From positions 1 through 39,934 of the forward strand of contig CAZIFL010000029.1 of assembly GCA_964539095.1 (NCBI GenBank): a stretch of DNA of 39,934 bases. The letters run 5' to 3'. Of this stretch, positions 15,338 through 22,823 are shown one piece after another (position 1 is the stretch's first letter; each line of letters starts with the position of its first letter). The notes below the pieces were generated by a model. That model was not told where the DNA came from. It saw only the letters and a program-made list of their open reading frames with translations, and ran no database searches. Made by a program: the position numbers and the translations under genes. Origin of the DNA: DAIPKP01 sp964539095. Its GTDB lineage: Bacteria; Synergistota; Synergistia; Synergistales; Aminiphilaceae.

Positions 15338-16936
15338 GTGACGGAACACAAAGGTAGGAAGAGCGATTCCAAGCTTGTGGTGATCTCGAACCGGCTTCCA
15401 GTGGCGCTTTCGAAGGAGCAAGGGGAGTGGCAGATAACTCCGGGCTCCGGAGGCCTTGTCACCGCCCTGAACCCGGTGCTGAGGGATCGCGGAGGTTACT
15501 GGATCGGCTGGCCCGGCACGAGAGAGCAGATCCCTCGGAAGACATTGCAGGATCTTCTGGCCCCCATCTCTCAGGAGGCGGGGTACCGCCTGGTGCCTCT
15601 GCAGCTCTCGGAAGAGGAGGTGGCGGGGTATTACGAAGGCTTTTCCAACGCCCTTCTCTGGCCTCTCTTTCACGATCTTCAGACCACCTGTGTCTTTCGT
15701 CCGGAGTTCTGGAAGTGGTACCGTCATGTAAACGGCCGCTTCGCCTCTCTGGCGGGGATCTATTCCGATGAAGAGGATTATCTCTGGGTGCAGGACTATC
15801 AGCTTATGGGGGTGGCCCGGGCTCTCAAGGAGCAGGGGTATTCCCGAAAGACCTACTTCTTCCTGCATATCCCCTTTCCCTCTCCGGATATCTTTACCTG
15901 TCTCCCCTGGAGAATCCCCCTTCTTGAATCTCTCATGGAGTACGATTTTCTCGGTTTCCAGACCATCCGGGATCGGCGCAACTTCATCGCCTGCCTTCGG
16001 ACAGTAGAGAGCCGGATCAAGGTAACCACCCAGGGGCCCATCAGTAAGATTCAGTATCGGGATCGTCAGGTCTCTTTGGGAGCACTGCCCATAAGTATTG
16101 ATGCGGAGGAGTTTGAAGAGGCCTCTCGATCTCCCAAGGTGGAGGAGCAGGTTTCCCGGCTTCGGGAGATTCATGGAGATCGCAAGATCATTCTCGGGGT
16201 GGACCGGCTGGACTATACCAAGGGAATTCCCCACCGTATCGAGGCCTTTCGGGATATGCTGGAACGGTATCCCGAGCTTCGGGAGAAGGTGACCTTTATC
16301 CAGGTGGTGGTTCCCAGCCGGGACAATGTGGATGCCTACCGGGCTCTTCTCGACGAAATCGAACGCATGGTGGCGAGCGTAAACGGGATTTACACCACCG
16401 AAAGCTGGGTGCCGCTCCTTTTCCTCTACCGTTCCCTTCCCCGGGAGGAGCTTCTGGGGTACTACCGTCTGGCGGATATGGCCCTGGTGACACCCCTGAA
16501 GGACGGCATGAACCTGGTCTGCAAGGAGTACTGTGCCTGCCGGGTCGAGGAGGATGGAGTGCTGGTGCTCAGCGAGTTCGCCGGCGCTGCCGCCCAGTTC
16601 CACCGGTATGCCCTCATGGTGAACCCCTACGATGTGGAGGGTTTGGCGGATACCCTGGTGTGGGGGCTCTCCATGAAGAAAAAGGAGCAGCGGAAACGCA
16701 TGCGGGGGCTCCGGCGGATTGTGAAGAAGCGGGATATCTACTGGTGGGTGGATCAGTACCTTCGGGCCTCTTCGGGGAAGGAGCTTCACAACTTTCCCTA
16801 TACGGATCTCCCCCCCCTGGGGGATATGATGCTGGAACAGGAAGCCTCTTCGGGAGCCGAGGCCCCCCCGGAAAAGCTCTGGGAGGTTTTGGAAGAGTAC
16901 GCCGAGGATGGAAAACCCTCGGCCATGCCGCTCTAA
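15338..16936 (+). CDS. otsA: Trehalose-6-phosphate synthase
   Basis: A 532-residue GT20 enzyme forming trehalose-6-phosphate from nucleoside diphosphate glucose and glucose-6-phosphate. It shows VVISNRLPV, GSGGLVTALNPVL, YWIGWPG, the DYQLMGV and LHIPFPSPDIF segments for the acceptor region, VDRLDYTKGI, and TPLKDGMNLVCKEY near the donor site. The frame is open for 33 codons upstream, but those codons lie inside otsB; the GTG at 15338 follows GAGGTGG and starts at VTEHKGRKSD. The length beyond the catalytic domain is a modest charged tail. It is the last gene of the trehalose operon, ending at the strong terminator at 16938. Confidence 0.94.
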   Translation: MTEHKGRKSDSKLVVISNRLPVALSKEQGEWQITPGSGGLVTALNPVLRDRGGYWIGWPGTREQIPRKTLQDLLAPISQEAGYRLVPLQLSEEEVAGYYEGFSNALLWPLFHDLQTTCVFRPEFWKWYRHVNGRFASLAGIYSDEEDYLWVQDYQLMGVARALKEQGYSRKTYFFLHIPFPSPDIFTCLPWRIPLLESLMEYDFLGFQTIRDRRNFIACLRTVESRIKVTTQGPISKIQYRDRQVSLGALPISIDAEEFEEASRSPKVEEQVSRLREIHGDRKIILGVDRLDYTKGIPHRIEAFRDMLERYPELREKVTFIQVVVPSRDNVDAYRALLDEIERMVASVNGIYTTESWVPLLFLYRSLPREELLGYYRLADMALVTPLKDGMNLVCKEYCACRVEEDGVLVLSEFAGAAAQFHRYALMVNPYDVEGLADTLVWGLSMKKKEQRKRMRGLRRIVKKRDIYWWVDQYLRASSGKELHNFPYTDLPPLGDMMLEQEASSGAEAPPEKLWEVLEEYAEDGKPSAMPL

Positions 16937-16937
16937 C

Positions 16938-16981
16938 AGAAGAGAGCCCCCGGACCTTGAAAGGTCCGGGGGCTCTCTTCT
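16938..16981. terminator. Strong bidirectional terminator between otsA and ftsH
   Basis: A perfect 21-bp stem with a two-base loop, followed by TGTTTTT on the plus strand. It starts two bases after the otsA stop and ends ten before the ftsH stop on the other strand, so it can serve both. Confidence 0.92.
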
Positions 16982-16990
16982 GTTTTTCGG

Positions 16991-18853
16991 TTATGCTTCT
17001 GTGGGAGAATCCGGAGTTTTTGGGGTTTCCTCCGGGGGAAAGGTCTCTACGATGCGCTGGATCCGCTCTCCCTGGATCACTTCTTCTTCCTGAAGAACCC
17101 GGGCGATCTCCCGAAGGGCGGCTTCGTTTTTCTGTAAAAGGGAGAAAGCCCTTTGGTGAGCCTCCTGTACAAGGCGCCGGATCTCGTTATCAATGAGCGC
17201 TGCGGTCTCAGGGGAGAGGTCCTGTCGATTCCCCTGCTGTATCCCCAGATATCCCGACCCTGCGGGGAGGGCAAGGCGCAGGGGCCCCAGCTTTTCGCTC
17301 ATGCCGAACTCCGTTACCATCCGCCGGGCCAGGTCCGTCACCCGCTCCAGATCGTTGGAAGCTCCCGTAGATGCCTCCCGGAAGATGAGTAGTTCTGCCG
17401 CGCGGCCTCCCAGCATCACTGCCATCCGGGAGAGAAGCTCCTTTTCACCGATAAGGTACTGATCCTCCTCGGGCATCTGCATGGTGTATCCCAGGGCTCC
17501 CTTGGCGGTGGGGATGATACTCACCTTGTGCACCCGATCGGTGCAGGGAAGAAGCTGCGCCACCAAGGCGTGCCCCCCCTCGTGAAAGGCCACCTTCTCC
17601 CGGAGTTCCTTCCGCAAGGGTACTTTTCGCTGAAGCCCTGCGATGACACGCTCAATGGCGAGATCAAAATCCTCCATGGTAAGATTGTCCCGATTTTTGC
17701 GCACTGCCAGAAGCGAAGCCTCGTTGGCGATATTTGCCAGATCCGCCCCGGAAAATCCCGGGGTTATCCGGGCGATGCGTTCCAGATCCGCATCCTCTCC
17801 CAGAGGCATCTCCCGGGTATGGATCTTCAGAATCTCTCGGCGTCCTCCCTCGGTGGGGAGGGTTACCTGAACCTGCCGATCGAAACGCCCGGGGCGCAGC
17901 AGGGCAGCATCCAGAATTTCGGGCCGGTTGGTGGCGGCCATGATCACCACCCCCTGGTTCGAGTCGAAGCCGTCCATTTCCCCCAGAAGCTGGTTAAGGG
18001 TATTCTCCCGCTCGCTGTTTCCCCCCATGGCGGCCACGGTGCTTCTCGCCTGGCCGATGGCATCAATTTCGTCGATGAAGATGATGCAGGGAGCCTTTTT
18101 CTTGGCCTGGAGAAAGAGATCCCGCACCCGGGCAGCTCCCACCCCTACGAACATCTCCACGAAGCTGGAGCCCGTGAGGAAGAAGAAGGGTACCTTCGCC
18201 TCTCCTGCGGTGGCCTTGGCGAGCATGGTCTTTCCCGTTCCCGGAGGCCCCACCAAAAGTACCCCCTTGGGGAGCTTTGCTCCCATACGGTTGAATCGTT
18301 TCGGCTCCGTAAGGTAGTCGATAATCTCCTTCAGCTCCACCTCCGCCTCGTCCAGCCCTCCCAGATCCTTAAAGGTTACCCCGGTCATCTCTCCGTGAAT
18401 CTCCCGGGCCTTGCTCTTGCCTACGGACATGACCCCCGCTCCCCCCTGGGAGATGCGCTGAAAGACAAAGTACCAGATCAGGAGAAGAGGGAGAAAGGGG
18501 AGAATCCATCCCAAAAGAGAGCCCAGGGCCCCCTGGGTCTGGTCCCTTGCCTTGAAGGGGATCTTTGCCTCCACAAGGCGGTTCACCAGTTCCGGATCCT
18601 CCACCCGTATGGTGTTGCGCAGGGTCGGTCGGGTGGCCAGCTCTCCCCGGAGGGTAAAGTAGATCCGGTCATCCGTGAGGGAGACCTCTTCCACCTTTCC
18701 CGTGCGGAGATCTCCCAGAAACGTGCTGTAGGCTGTCTCGGTCTCTCCGATGAGCATGGGCCGGAGAACGAGATCGTTGAAAAGCCATACCACCAGAAGA
18801 GCCATGAGCATGTAGCCAAGAGAAAATTTTACCTGCTTTTTCTTGCGATCCAT
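16991..18853 (-). CDS. ftsH: ATP-dependent zinc metalloprotease FtsH
   Basis: A 620-residue membrane-anchored AAA+ protease that degrades misfolded membrane and short-lived regulatory proteins as a hexamer. Two membrane helices lie at about 10-30 and 110-133 with the periplasmic part between. The AAA domain has Walker A GPPGTGKT near 201, the pore motif FVG (EMFVGVGAARVRDLF), Walker B IIFIDEIDAIG, and the SRH (TNRPEILDAALLRPGRFDR). The protease domain has the zinc site HEGGH near 423, where the usual Ala is Gly, and the third ligand region in SNDLERVTDLARRMV. AAAGGAG precedes the ATG by eight bases. It is transcribed alone. Confidence 0.96.
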   Translation of the reverse strand: MDRKKKQVKFSLGYMLMALLVVWLFNDLVLRPMLIGETETAYSTFLGDLRTGKVEEVSLTDDRIYFTLRGELATRPTLRNTIRVEDPELVNRLVEAKIPFKARDQTQGALGSLLGWILPFLPLLLIWYFVFQRISQGGAGVMSVGKSKAREIHGEMTGVTFKDLGGLDEAEVELKEIIDYLTEPKRFNRMGAKLPKGVLLVGPPGTGKTMLAKATAGEAKVPFFFLTGSSFVEMFVGVGAARVRDLFLQAKKKAPCIIFIDEIDAIGQARSTVAAMGGNSERENTLNQLLGEMDGFDSNQGVVIMAATNRPEILDAALLRPGRFDRQVQVTLPTEGGRREILKIHTREMPLGEDADLERIARITPGFSGADLANIANEASLLAVRKNRDNLTMEDFDLAIERVIAGLQRKVPLRKELREKVAFHEGGHALVAQLLPCTDRVHKVSIIPTAKGALGYTMQMPEEDQYLIGEKELLSRMAVMLGGRAAELLIFREASTGASNDLERVTDLARRMVTEFGMSEKLGPLRLALPAGSGYLGIQQGNRQDLSPETAALIDNEIRRLVQEAHQRAFSLLQKNEAALREIARVLQEEEVIQGERIQRIVETFPPEETPKTPDSPTEA

Positions 18854-18939
18854 TCGGTACGCTCCTTTTATCGTGGAATAGTTTGGAAAGGATTCTTCCG
18901 GAAGGGAAGATTTCGAGATCCCCCTCCATCATACGATAG

Positions 18940-19005
18940 AAATGCTAGAATAGGAAAGGGAACGGATAGATCTTTCCGCCACATGTTTGAAAAAGAGAGA
19001 CAGCA
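18940..19005 (+). repeat. Leader-like repeat, copy A (left of the AT-rich island)
   Basis: AAATGCTAGAAT at 18940-18951 and the segment 18971-19005 resemble 22161-22172 and 22192-22226. Without gaps, 11 of 12 and 27 of 35 bases agree, and the distance from TAGAAT to the following ATG is 37 bases in both. TAGAAT may be a -10 box. The middle part is not conserved. The two copies flank the island with the LytTR system. Confidence 0.5.
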
Positions 19006-19039
19006 CATACGGGGATTCAAAGGCCAAGTGCCGAGATAG
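18983..19039 (+). CDS. 18-codon reading frame upstream of the LytTR operon
   Basis: ATG at 18983 opens 18 codons beginning MFEKERQH and ending at TAG 19037-19039. It has no good ribosome site. The copy B repeat contains a related short frame beginning MFEKKRPQ at 22204. It may be a leader peptide or a fossil of a shared gene start. Confidence 0.2.
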   Translation: MFEKERQHIRGFKGQVPR

Positions 19040-19055
19040 TTCTCTCTGTGAGTGC

Positions 19056-19127
19056 ATGGAAATGAAGGAATGGAAACCGATGCTTGCCCCAAGTTCCCAT
19101 TCGCCGCATTGCTTGAATAACAGGTAG
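19056..19127 (+). CDS. 23-codon reading frame abutting the LytTR regulator
   Basis: The frame MEMKEWKPMLAPSSHSPHCLNNR ends with TAG at 19125-19127, and the regulator's GTG begins at the very next base. The regulator has little ribosome site of its own, so coupling by reinitiation is plausible and would make this frame translated. It has one Cys near its end, but it does not look like a typical AgrD. No good ribosome site is seen before it. Confidence 0.25.
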   Translation: MEMKEWKPMLAPSSHSPHCLNNR

Positions 19128-19847
19128 GTGATTGAGATTATCGACATAGCTATCGTAGATGATGACCCCGGAATTTTGATGGAATTGTCGCGAAGCGTGA
19201 CCGCCTATATGAACAGGCGATCGCTCCCTTTTTCGGTGCGTATGTTTACCAGCGGCACGGAATTGTTGAATCATATTCAGTATTTTGACCTGGTCTTTCT
19301 TGATATACAGATGGATGGAATTTCAGGGATGGACGTAGCAAAAAACCTGCGCGTAAATGGACTGGCACATTTTATAGTGTTTGTTACAATTTTAAGAGAA
19401 TATGTCTACGATGCCTTTGATGTAGAAGCTTTCGACTATCTCCTTAAGCCAATAGATGACGAACGATTTTACCGAATGATGGATCGCATATGCCGACATT
19501 TTCATAAAGGAAAAGAGCCCGGCTTGCTGATCTCGTCTCGGGGAAATAATTTTAAATCTGTTTTTTTCTCCGACATTCTTTATTGCGAAGCTATGAATCA
19601 CAAGGTCCTGATCCGCACTAAAAAATCGCAAATAGAATGTTGTTGGAAAATAAACGATTTGAAGTTTCGCCTGGATAACCGTTTTTTTCAGTGTCATCGT
19701 AGCTATCTTGTTAACATGGAATACGTTTGTGGTTATGAAGGCGGCCTTGTTTTACTTAAAAACGGAGAAGAAATCCCGGTCTCCCGACTACGGGTAGGAG
19801 AGTTTTCTCGAAAAATGCTGCAATATATGAAGGATGTAGCGAATTAG
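19128..19847 (+). CDS. AgrA/LytR-like LytTR response regulator
   Basis: A 239-residue response regulator with a receiver (about 5-120) and a LytTR DNA-binding domain (about 140-236). Phosphorylation site is Asp59 (VFLDIQMDG); Asp12-Asp13 and Lys in DYLLKPID are present. The LytTR part reads FKSVFFSDILYCEAMNHKVLIRT, then FFQCHRSYLVNMEYVCGYEG with the HRSYLVN signature. These proteins bind paired direct repeats. The GTG start follows only a weak AGG. The kinase gene begins one base after the stop. Base composition is clearly more AT-rich than ftsH and the following zinc-ribbon genes, suggesting acquisition. No agrB or agrD is seen. Confidence 0.9.
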   Translation: MIEIIDIAIVDDDPGILMELSRSVTAYMNRRSLPFSVRMFTSGTELLNHIQYFDLVFLDIQMDGISGMDVAKNLRVNGLAHFIVFVTILREYVYDAFDVEAFDYLLKPIDDERFYRMMDRICRHFHKGKEPGLLISSRGNNFKSVFFSDILYCEAMNHKVLIRTKKSQIECCWKINDLKFRLDNRFFQCHRSYLVNMEYVCGYEGGLVLLKNGEEIPVSRLRVGEFSRKMLQYMKDVAN

Positions 19848-19848
19848 T

Positions 19849-21168
19849 GTGGATATTTTTATGCTTGCCGTGTCAGGAATACACGAAATAGGAAAGATTT
19901 TTGGCTTGTACTTTTTTTCTCGTTTTCTACGTAAAAAGGCAAGGCCCTATTATTATCTTATTTATATAATGATCTCGGGGGTGCGGTACGCACTTGAGAT
20001 GAGTTTCCAGCTAAATTTTGTTGTTTCTCTTATACTTGAGATAGGGATACTCTGGCTGATTGGCGTCGCCTTATACAAGTGCGCTTTTTCCACCGCTGCT
20101 TCGGCGGCTGTTTTAACGGTATGTATTCTTGTATTATCATACGGGGTCATGAACCCTATCACGCACTGCCTTGGTCCTGTGATGCTGCGGCTCAACCGCA
20201 ACTTGCTTCCGATGATGGGGATTCTCATTTCCTTTTTGTCTATCCTGCTGGCGTGGTTCAGTTATTGGATTATTTTGAAAAATTTTCAAGCCGTTCCGAA
20301 CCGTTACCTGGTAGTTTTTTTTGTTCCCATCCTGCTTTTGCTGATGATGGAGCAATATATCTCGGAACATGTTTATAGCAATGTGGTCGTTGTTGCTAAA
20401 ACGGGAATTGTCTCTCCCGTGGTGGATAACCTGGAAATATTTATTCTACAGTTGTGTGCTTACCTATGTCTTTTCGTGGTCTTGTACGCTTGCCAGAGGT
20501 TATCTGAAGACTATTCAAACCAAATGCGCCTCGTGCTTCTGGAGCAGGAAATTTCATGTCAAAAAGAGTATTTACGAGAGGCAAAAGCGCGACACAGGCA
20601 GACCCAGTCTTTCCGCCACGATATAAAAGGCCATCTGATGGCTTTGGATGGTCTGTTAAAAGGTGGAGAGCTTGAAAAAGCGAAGAACTATCTACGCAAG
20701 TTGGAGGATGTTTCGGAGTCACTTTCCTTTGCATGTCAAACAGGAAATACCGTAGTAGATGTATTGTTGAGCAATAAACTGAGTATGTCTCGGCAGAACA
20801 GCATACAAATCGAATGTTCCGTTAAAATCCCGCCTCCGTGTTTATTAGACGACATGGACTTATGTGTTATATTTTCCAATGCGCTGGATAATGCAATCAA
20901 AGCGTCGATGCGGGTACATGAGGGGAAACGTTACATCAGGATTTCCGGAAAACGGCGGGGAGATTTTTTCATGCTTGAATTTGAAAATAGGTATTCTCCT
21001 GAAAACGCTGCCAATGCCGGTACCGGTATTGGCTTGTCAAATATTGAAACAGTAGCACGAAAGTATCAGGGAGCCGTCATCCTGGAAAAAGAGAATGCGA
21101 TATTTCGCTTGAGTGTGCTGCTCGTCATTCCACGCCATTTGGCCGACAACTCAAGCAAGGTCACTTGA
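19849..21168 (+). CDS. AgrC-like GHKL sensor histidine kinase
   Basis: A 439-residue membrane kinase partner of the LytTR regulator. Six or seven hydrophobic segments fill the first ~215 residues, as in AgrC-type peptide receptors. A coiled linker follows, then the phosphoacceptor His near 257 in SFRHDIKGHLMALDGLL, the N box FSNALDNAIKAS near 344, and the G box GTGIGLSNIETVARKY near 391, typical of GHKL ATPases. GTG at 19849 is one base after the regulator stop; ATG at 19861 is an alternative. The signal is unknown. In homologous systems it is often a secreted peptide, but no maturation protein is nearby. Confidence 0.9.
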   Translation: MDIFMLAVSGIHEIGKIFGLYFFSRFLRKKARPYYYLIYIMISGVRYALEMSFQLNFVVSLILEIGILWLIGVALYKCAFSTAASAAVLTVCILVLSYGVMNPITHCLGPVMLRLNRNLLPMMGILISFLSILLAWFSYWIILKNFQAVPNRYLVVFFVPILLLLMMEQYISEHVYSNVVVVAKTGIVSPVVDNLEIFILQLCAYLCLFVVLYACQRLSEDYSNQMRLVLLEQEISCQKEYLREAKARHRQTQSFRHDIKGHLMALDGLLKGGELEKAKNYLRKLEDVSESLSFACQTGNTVVDVLLSNKLSMSRQNSIQIECSVKIPPPCLLDDMDLCVIFSNALDNAIKASMRVHEGKRYIRISGKRRGDFFMLEFENRYSPENAANAGTGIGLSNIETVARKYQGAVILEKENAIFRLSVLLVIPRHLADNSSKVT

Positions 21169-21193
21169 CTCTCCCATACCCGCTGTTTAGAAT
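21165..21193 (+). promoter_or_regulatory. Promoter of the coiled-coil protein gene
   Basis: TTGACT (21165-21170) and TAGAAT (21188-21193) are exactly 17 bases apart, starting in the kinase stop codon. The gene at 21237 can thus be expressed on its own. Confidence 0.7.
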
Positions 21194-21204
21194 CGAGTCA
21201 TGGT

Positions 21205-21223
21205 ATCTGATATTAATCTGATA
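21205..21223 (+). repeat. Direct repeat ATCTGATA, possible regulator site
   Basis: ATCTGATA occurs at 21205-21212 and 21216-21223, 11 bases apart centre to centre, just downstream of the -10 box. One helical turn spacing fits a tandem-binding regulator. LytTR sites usually lie about two turns apart, so the regulator is uncertain. Confidence 0.35.
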
Positions 21224-21236
21224 GGGGGTATGTGAT

Positions 21237-22013
21237 ATGCGGATAGAAGCTGTCTCCATGCAAAATGGATTTGCGTATGCTAATGGTAAAATCAGAAAAG
21301 ATCCTTCTCTGAATGCTCAGCAGCTTGAGGAGACGAAGGAGAAAATGGATGAACAAGTAGCAAAGACCCAGCAGGACGATGTCAGTGGTAAGCATGACGT
21401 TGAAAAACGTGAATATGTCAGGATGCAGATGGATGGTCTGGATAATCGAACTGTCTCTTTGCTGCAACAAGGATATGAAAGTGCTTTAAATTTCAAAAAA
21501 GATTCGGAAGTCGGCGGAGCTTTTGTGGATAAATATGTAAAAAGTGATACTTCGGTAGCGGCAAATACGGCTGGAATTTATAATTTTGAAAAAGAAGAGG
21601 ATGAAAAATCAAAAACTGTTTTTGGAAGATCGGAAACATCACGTTCTCGCATTGCCTCAAGTGAATCCGAAACAAAGCACCTTGACGAAGCGGAGGAAGA
21701 AGATAAACCTACGGCAATATCCGGTAAAGATGAGCCAAAAGCTTCTGCTGAGGGGGAGGAGAAACCCGAAAAGGCATCAGGTAATCCTTCGGATGATAAG
21801 AGTGATAGGCAAACTACGGTAAATACCGACAGAGTCGAGGCGGAGATTCGTAAACTCAACCAGGAAAAACAACGGATTCAACAGGCGTTGGGGCGGGCCA
21901 CCGGAGATGACGCTGAAAGAGAAAGACTGCAAAAACGTTTTGAGATGATCGAAGCTGAGCTTAGTATGAAAGATACTGATACATACAGAAGGCAAAACGC
22001 GGAGTATTCTTAA
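21237..22013 (+). CDS. Charged coiled-coil protein of unknown function
   Basis: A 258-residue hydrophilic protein that I do not recognise with confidence. The first ~105 residues are polar with short helical stretches. Residues ~110-190 are acidic, Lys/Glu/Ser-rich and probably disordered. Residues ~198-258 form a heptad-rich coiled coil ending in DTDTYRRQNAEYS, which reminds me of FlxA-like proteins of anaerobes. There is no signal peptide or membrane helix. It has its own promoter and direct repeats just downstream of the LytTR kinase, and its own terminator, so it may be the target of that two-component system. The base composition matches the island. Ribosome site is AGGGGG, about eight bases before the ATG. 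Confidence 0.7.
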   Translation: MRIEAVSMQNGFAYANGKIRKDPSLNAQQLEETKEKMDEQVAKTQQDDVSGKHDVEKREYVRMQMDGLDNRTVSLLQQGYESALNFKKDSEVGGAFVDKYVKSDTSVAANTAGIYNFEKEEDEKSKTVFGRSETSRSRIASSESETKHLDEAEEEDKPTAISGKDEPKASAEGEEKPEKASGNPSDDKSDRQTTVNTDRVEAEIRKLNQEKQRIQQALGRATGDDAERERLQKRFEMIEAELSMKDTDTYRRQNAEYS

Positions 22014-22064
22014 GGCGTTTAGCAAATTATTTCATGCAGAATAATGACAATGTTGTAATTTCTT

Positions 22065-22103
22065 AAAAAGGGGGCTCCCCAAGGTCAAAGGAGCCCCCTT
22101 TTT
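22065..22103 (+). terminator. Rho-independent terminator
   Basis: A 14-bp perfect stem (22065-22078 with 22090-22103) whose right arm ends in five T, loop of 11 bases, and flanking A and T runs make it work on either strand. It closes the AT-rich island. Confidence 0.92.
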
Positions 22104-22160
22104 ATTAGTATTAGTACATAAAATTGATGGAATTGCAGATAACTTTCGCCGAAGTTGGGA

Positions 22161-22226
22161 AAATGTTAGAATGAGAGTTGAGCCCAGAAGGTTTTCCCGC
22201 GCCATGTTCGAGAAAAAGAGACCGCA
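22161..22226 (+). repeat. Leader-like repeat, copy B (right of the AT-rich island)
   Basis: The partner of 18940-19005. Here TAGAAT (22167-22172) precedes a short frame starting MFEKKRPQ at 22204 and leads into the ribosome site of the zinc-ribbon gene at 22241. It may be that gene's native promoter and leader. Confidence 0.5.
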
Positions 22227-22240
22227 AGGAGGGGGTACAG

Positions 22241-22819
22241 ATGGGAGTTCGCAGTGGTGAGGATACTCGATATTTTCGGGGGAGTAGAGAAAGGGTGTGG
22301 AAAGAGGTGCTGCAGACCTTGAGTGAGCGTAAGTTTTCCATTCGCTCCATCAACGAGGGAGCGGGGGAGATTGAGGCATCCTCGGGGGTTTCCTTTCTCT
22401 CCTCCGGTGCAAAGCTTTACGTTCTGGTTACTCCGGTAAACGAGAACACCGTAAAGGTTCGGGTCTCCGGAAAGGCGAAGGGGATTACCCTTATCGACTA
22501 CGGTCGTTCCAGCCGGGAGGCCCGGGAGGTTCTCAAAGGGTTGGAGGAGCGCATCCCCTCGGTGGATCTCCGGCTGGATCTGGAGAAGAAGGACGTTCCG
22601 GGGGAGCCCCGAAACGATCCCGCGAGCAGAGCCGAAACTGCGGGAGCATCCTGCCCTCAGTGTGGCGCTCTTGCGAGGGGGAATGCCCGCTTTTGCCCAT
22701 CCTGTGGCGTCTCCCTTGAAAAGCCGGGAGGAGCCGAAAGAGCCTGCTCTTCCTGCGGAGCTCCCCTTGAGAAGGGGGCTCGCTTCTGCGGCAGCTGCGG
22801 CATGGGGGCGGAGGAGTAG
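22241..22819 (+). CDS. Protein with two C-terminal zinc ribbons
   Basis: A 192-residue protein of unknown role. The N-terminal ~105 residues form a predicted alpha/beta domain: KEVLQTLSERKFSIRSINEGAGEIEASSG then KLYVLVTPVNENTVKVRVSGKAKGI resembles small DUF-type domains with two sheets. The C-terminus carries two zinc knuckles, CPQCGALARGNARFCPSCG and CSSCGAPLEKGARFCGSCG. The frame is open 63 bases further upstream, but the ATG at 22241 follows AAGGAGGGGG. The next gene, also with a zinc ribbon, begins five bases after its stop, so the two form an operon. No function can be named. Confidence 0.75.
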   Translation: MGVRSGEDTRYFRGSRERVWKEVLQTLSERKFSIRSINEGAGEIEASSGVSFLSSGAKLYVLVTPVNENTVKVRVSGKAKGITLIDYGRSSREAREVLKGLEERIPSVDLRLDLEKKDVPGEPRNDPASRAETAGASCPQCGALARGNARFCPSCGVSLEKPGGAERACSSCGAPLEKGARFCGSCGMGAEE

Positions 22820-22823
22820 AGCC

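Noticed and set aside
15158..16789. 543-codon minus-strand frame opposite otsA
   Set aside because: otsA has all GT20 motifs on the plus strand. The opposite frame has no motif or ribosome site.
17528..19039. 503-codon plus-strand frame opposite ftsH
   Set aside because: ftsH is clear on the minus strand, and this frame merely runs out of its 5' end into the leader repeat.
18983..19127. AgrD-type autoinducer precursor
   Set aside because: Neither short frame has the amphipathic start, the Cys-centred peptide core and the acidic tail of AgrD, and no agrB is near. Kept only as possible leader peptides.
19128..22013. Integrative element with attachment sites
   Set aside because: The flanking copies are too diverged for attachment sites in use, and there is no integrase or tRNA. 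Reported only as a possible old insertion.
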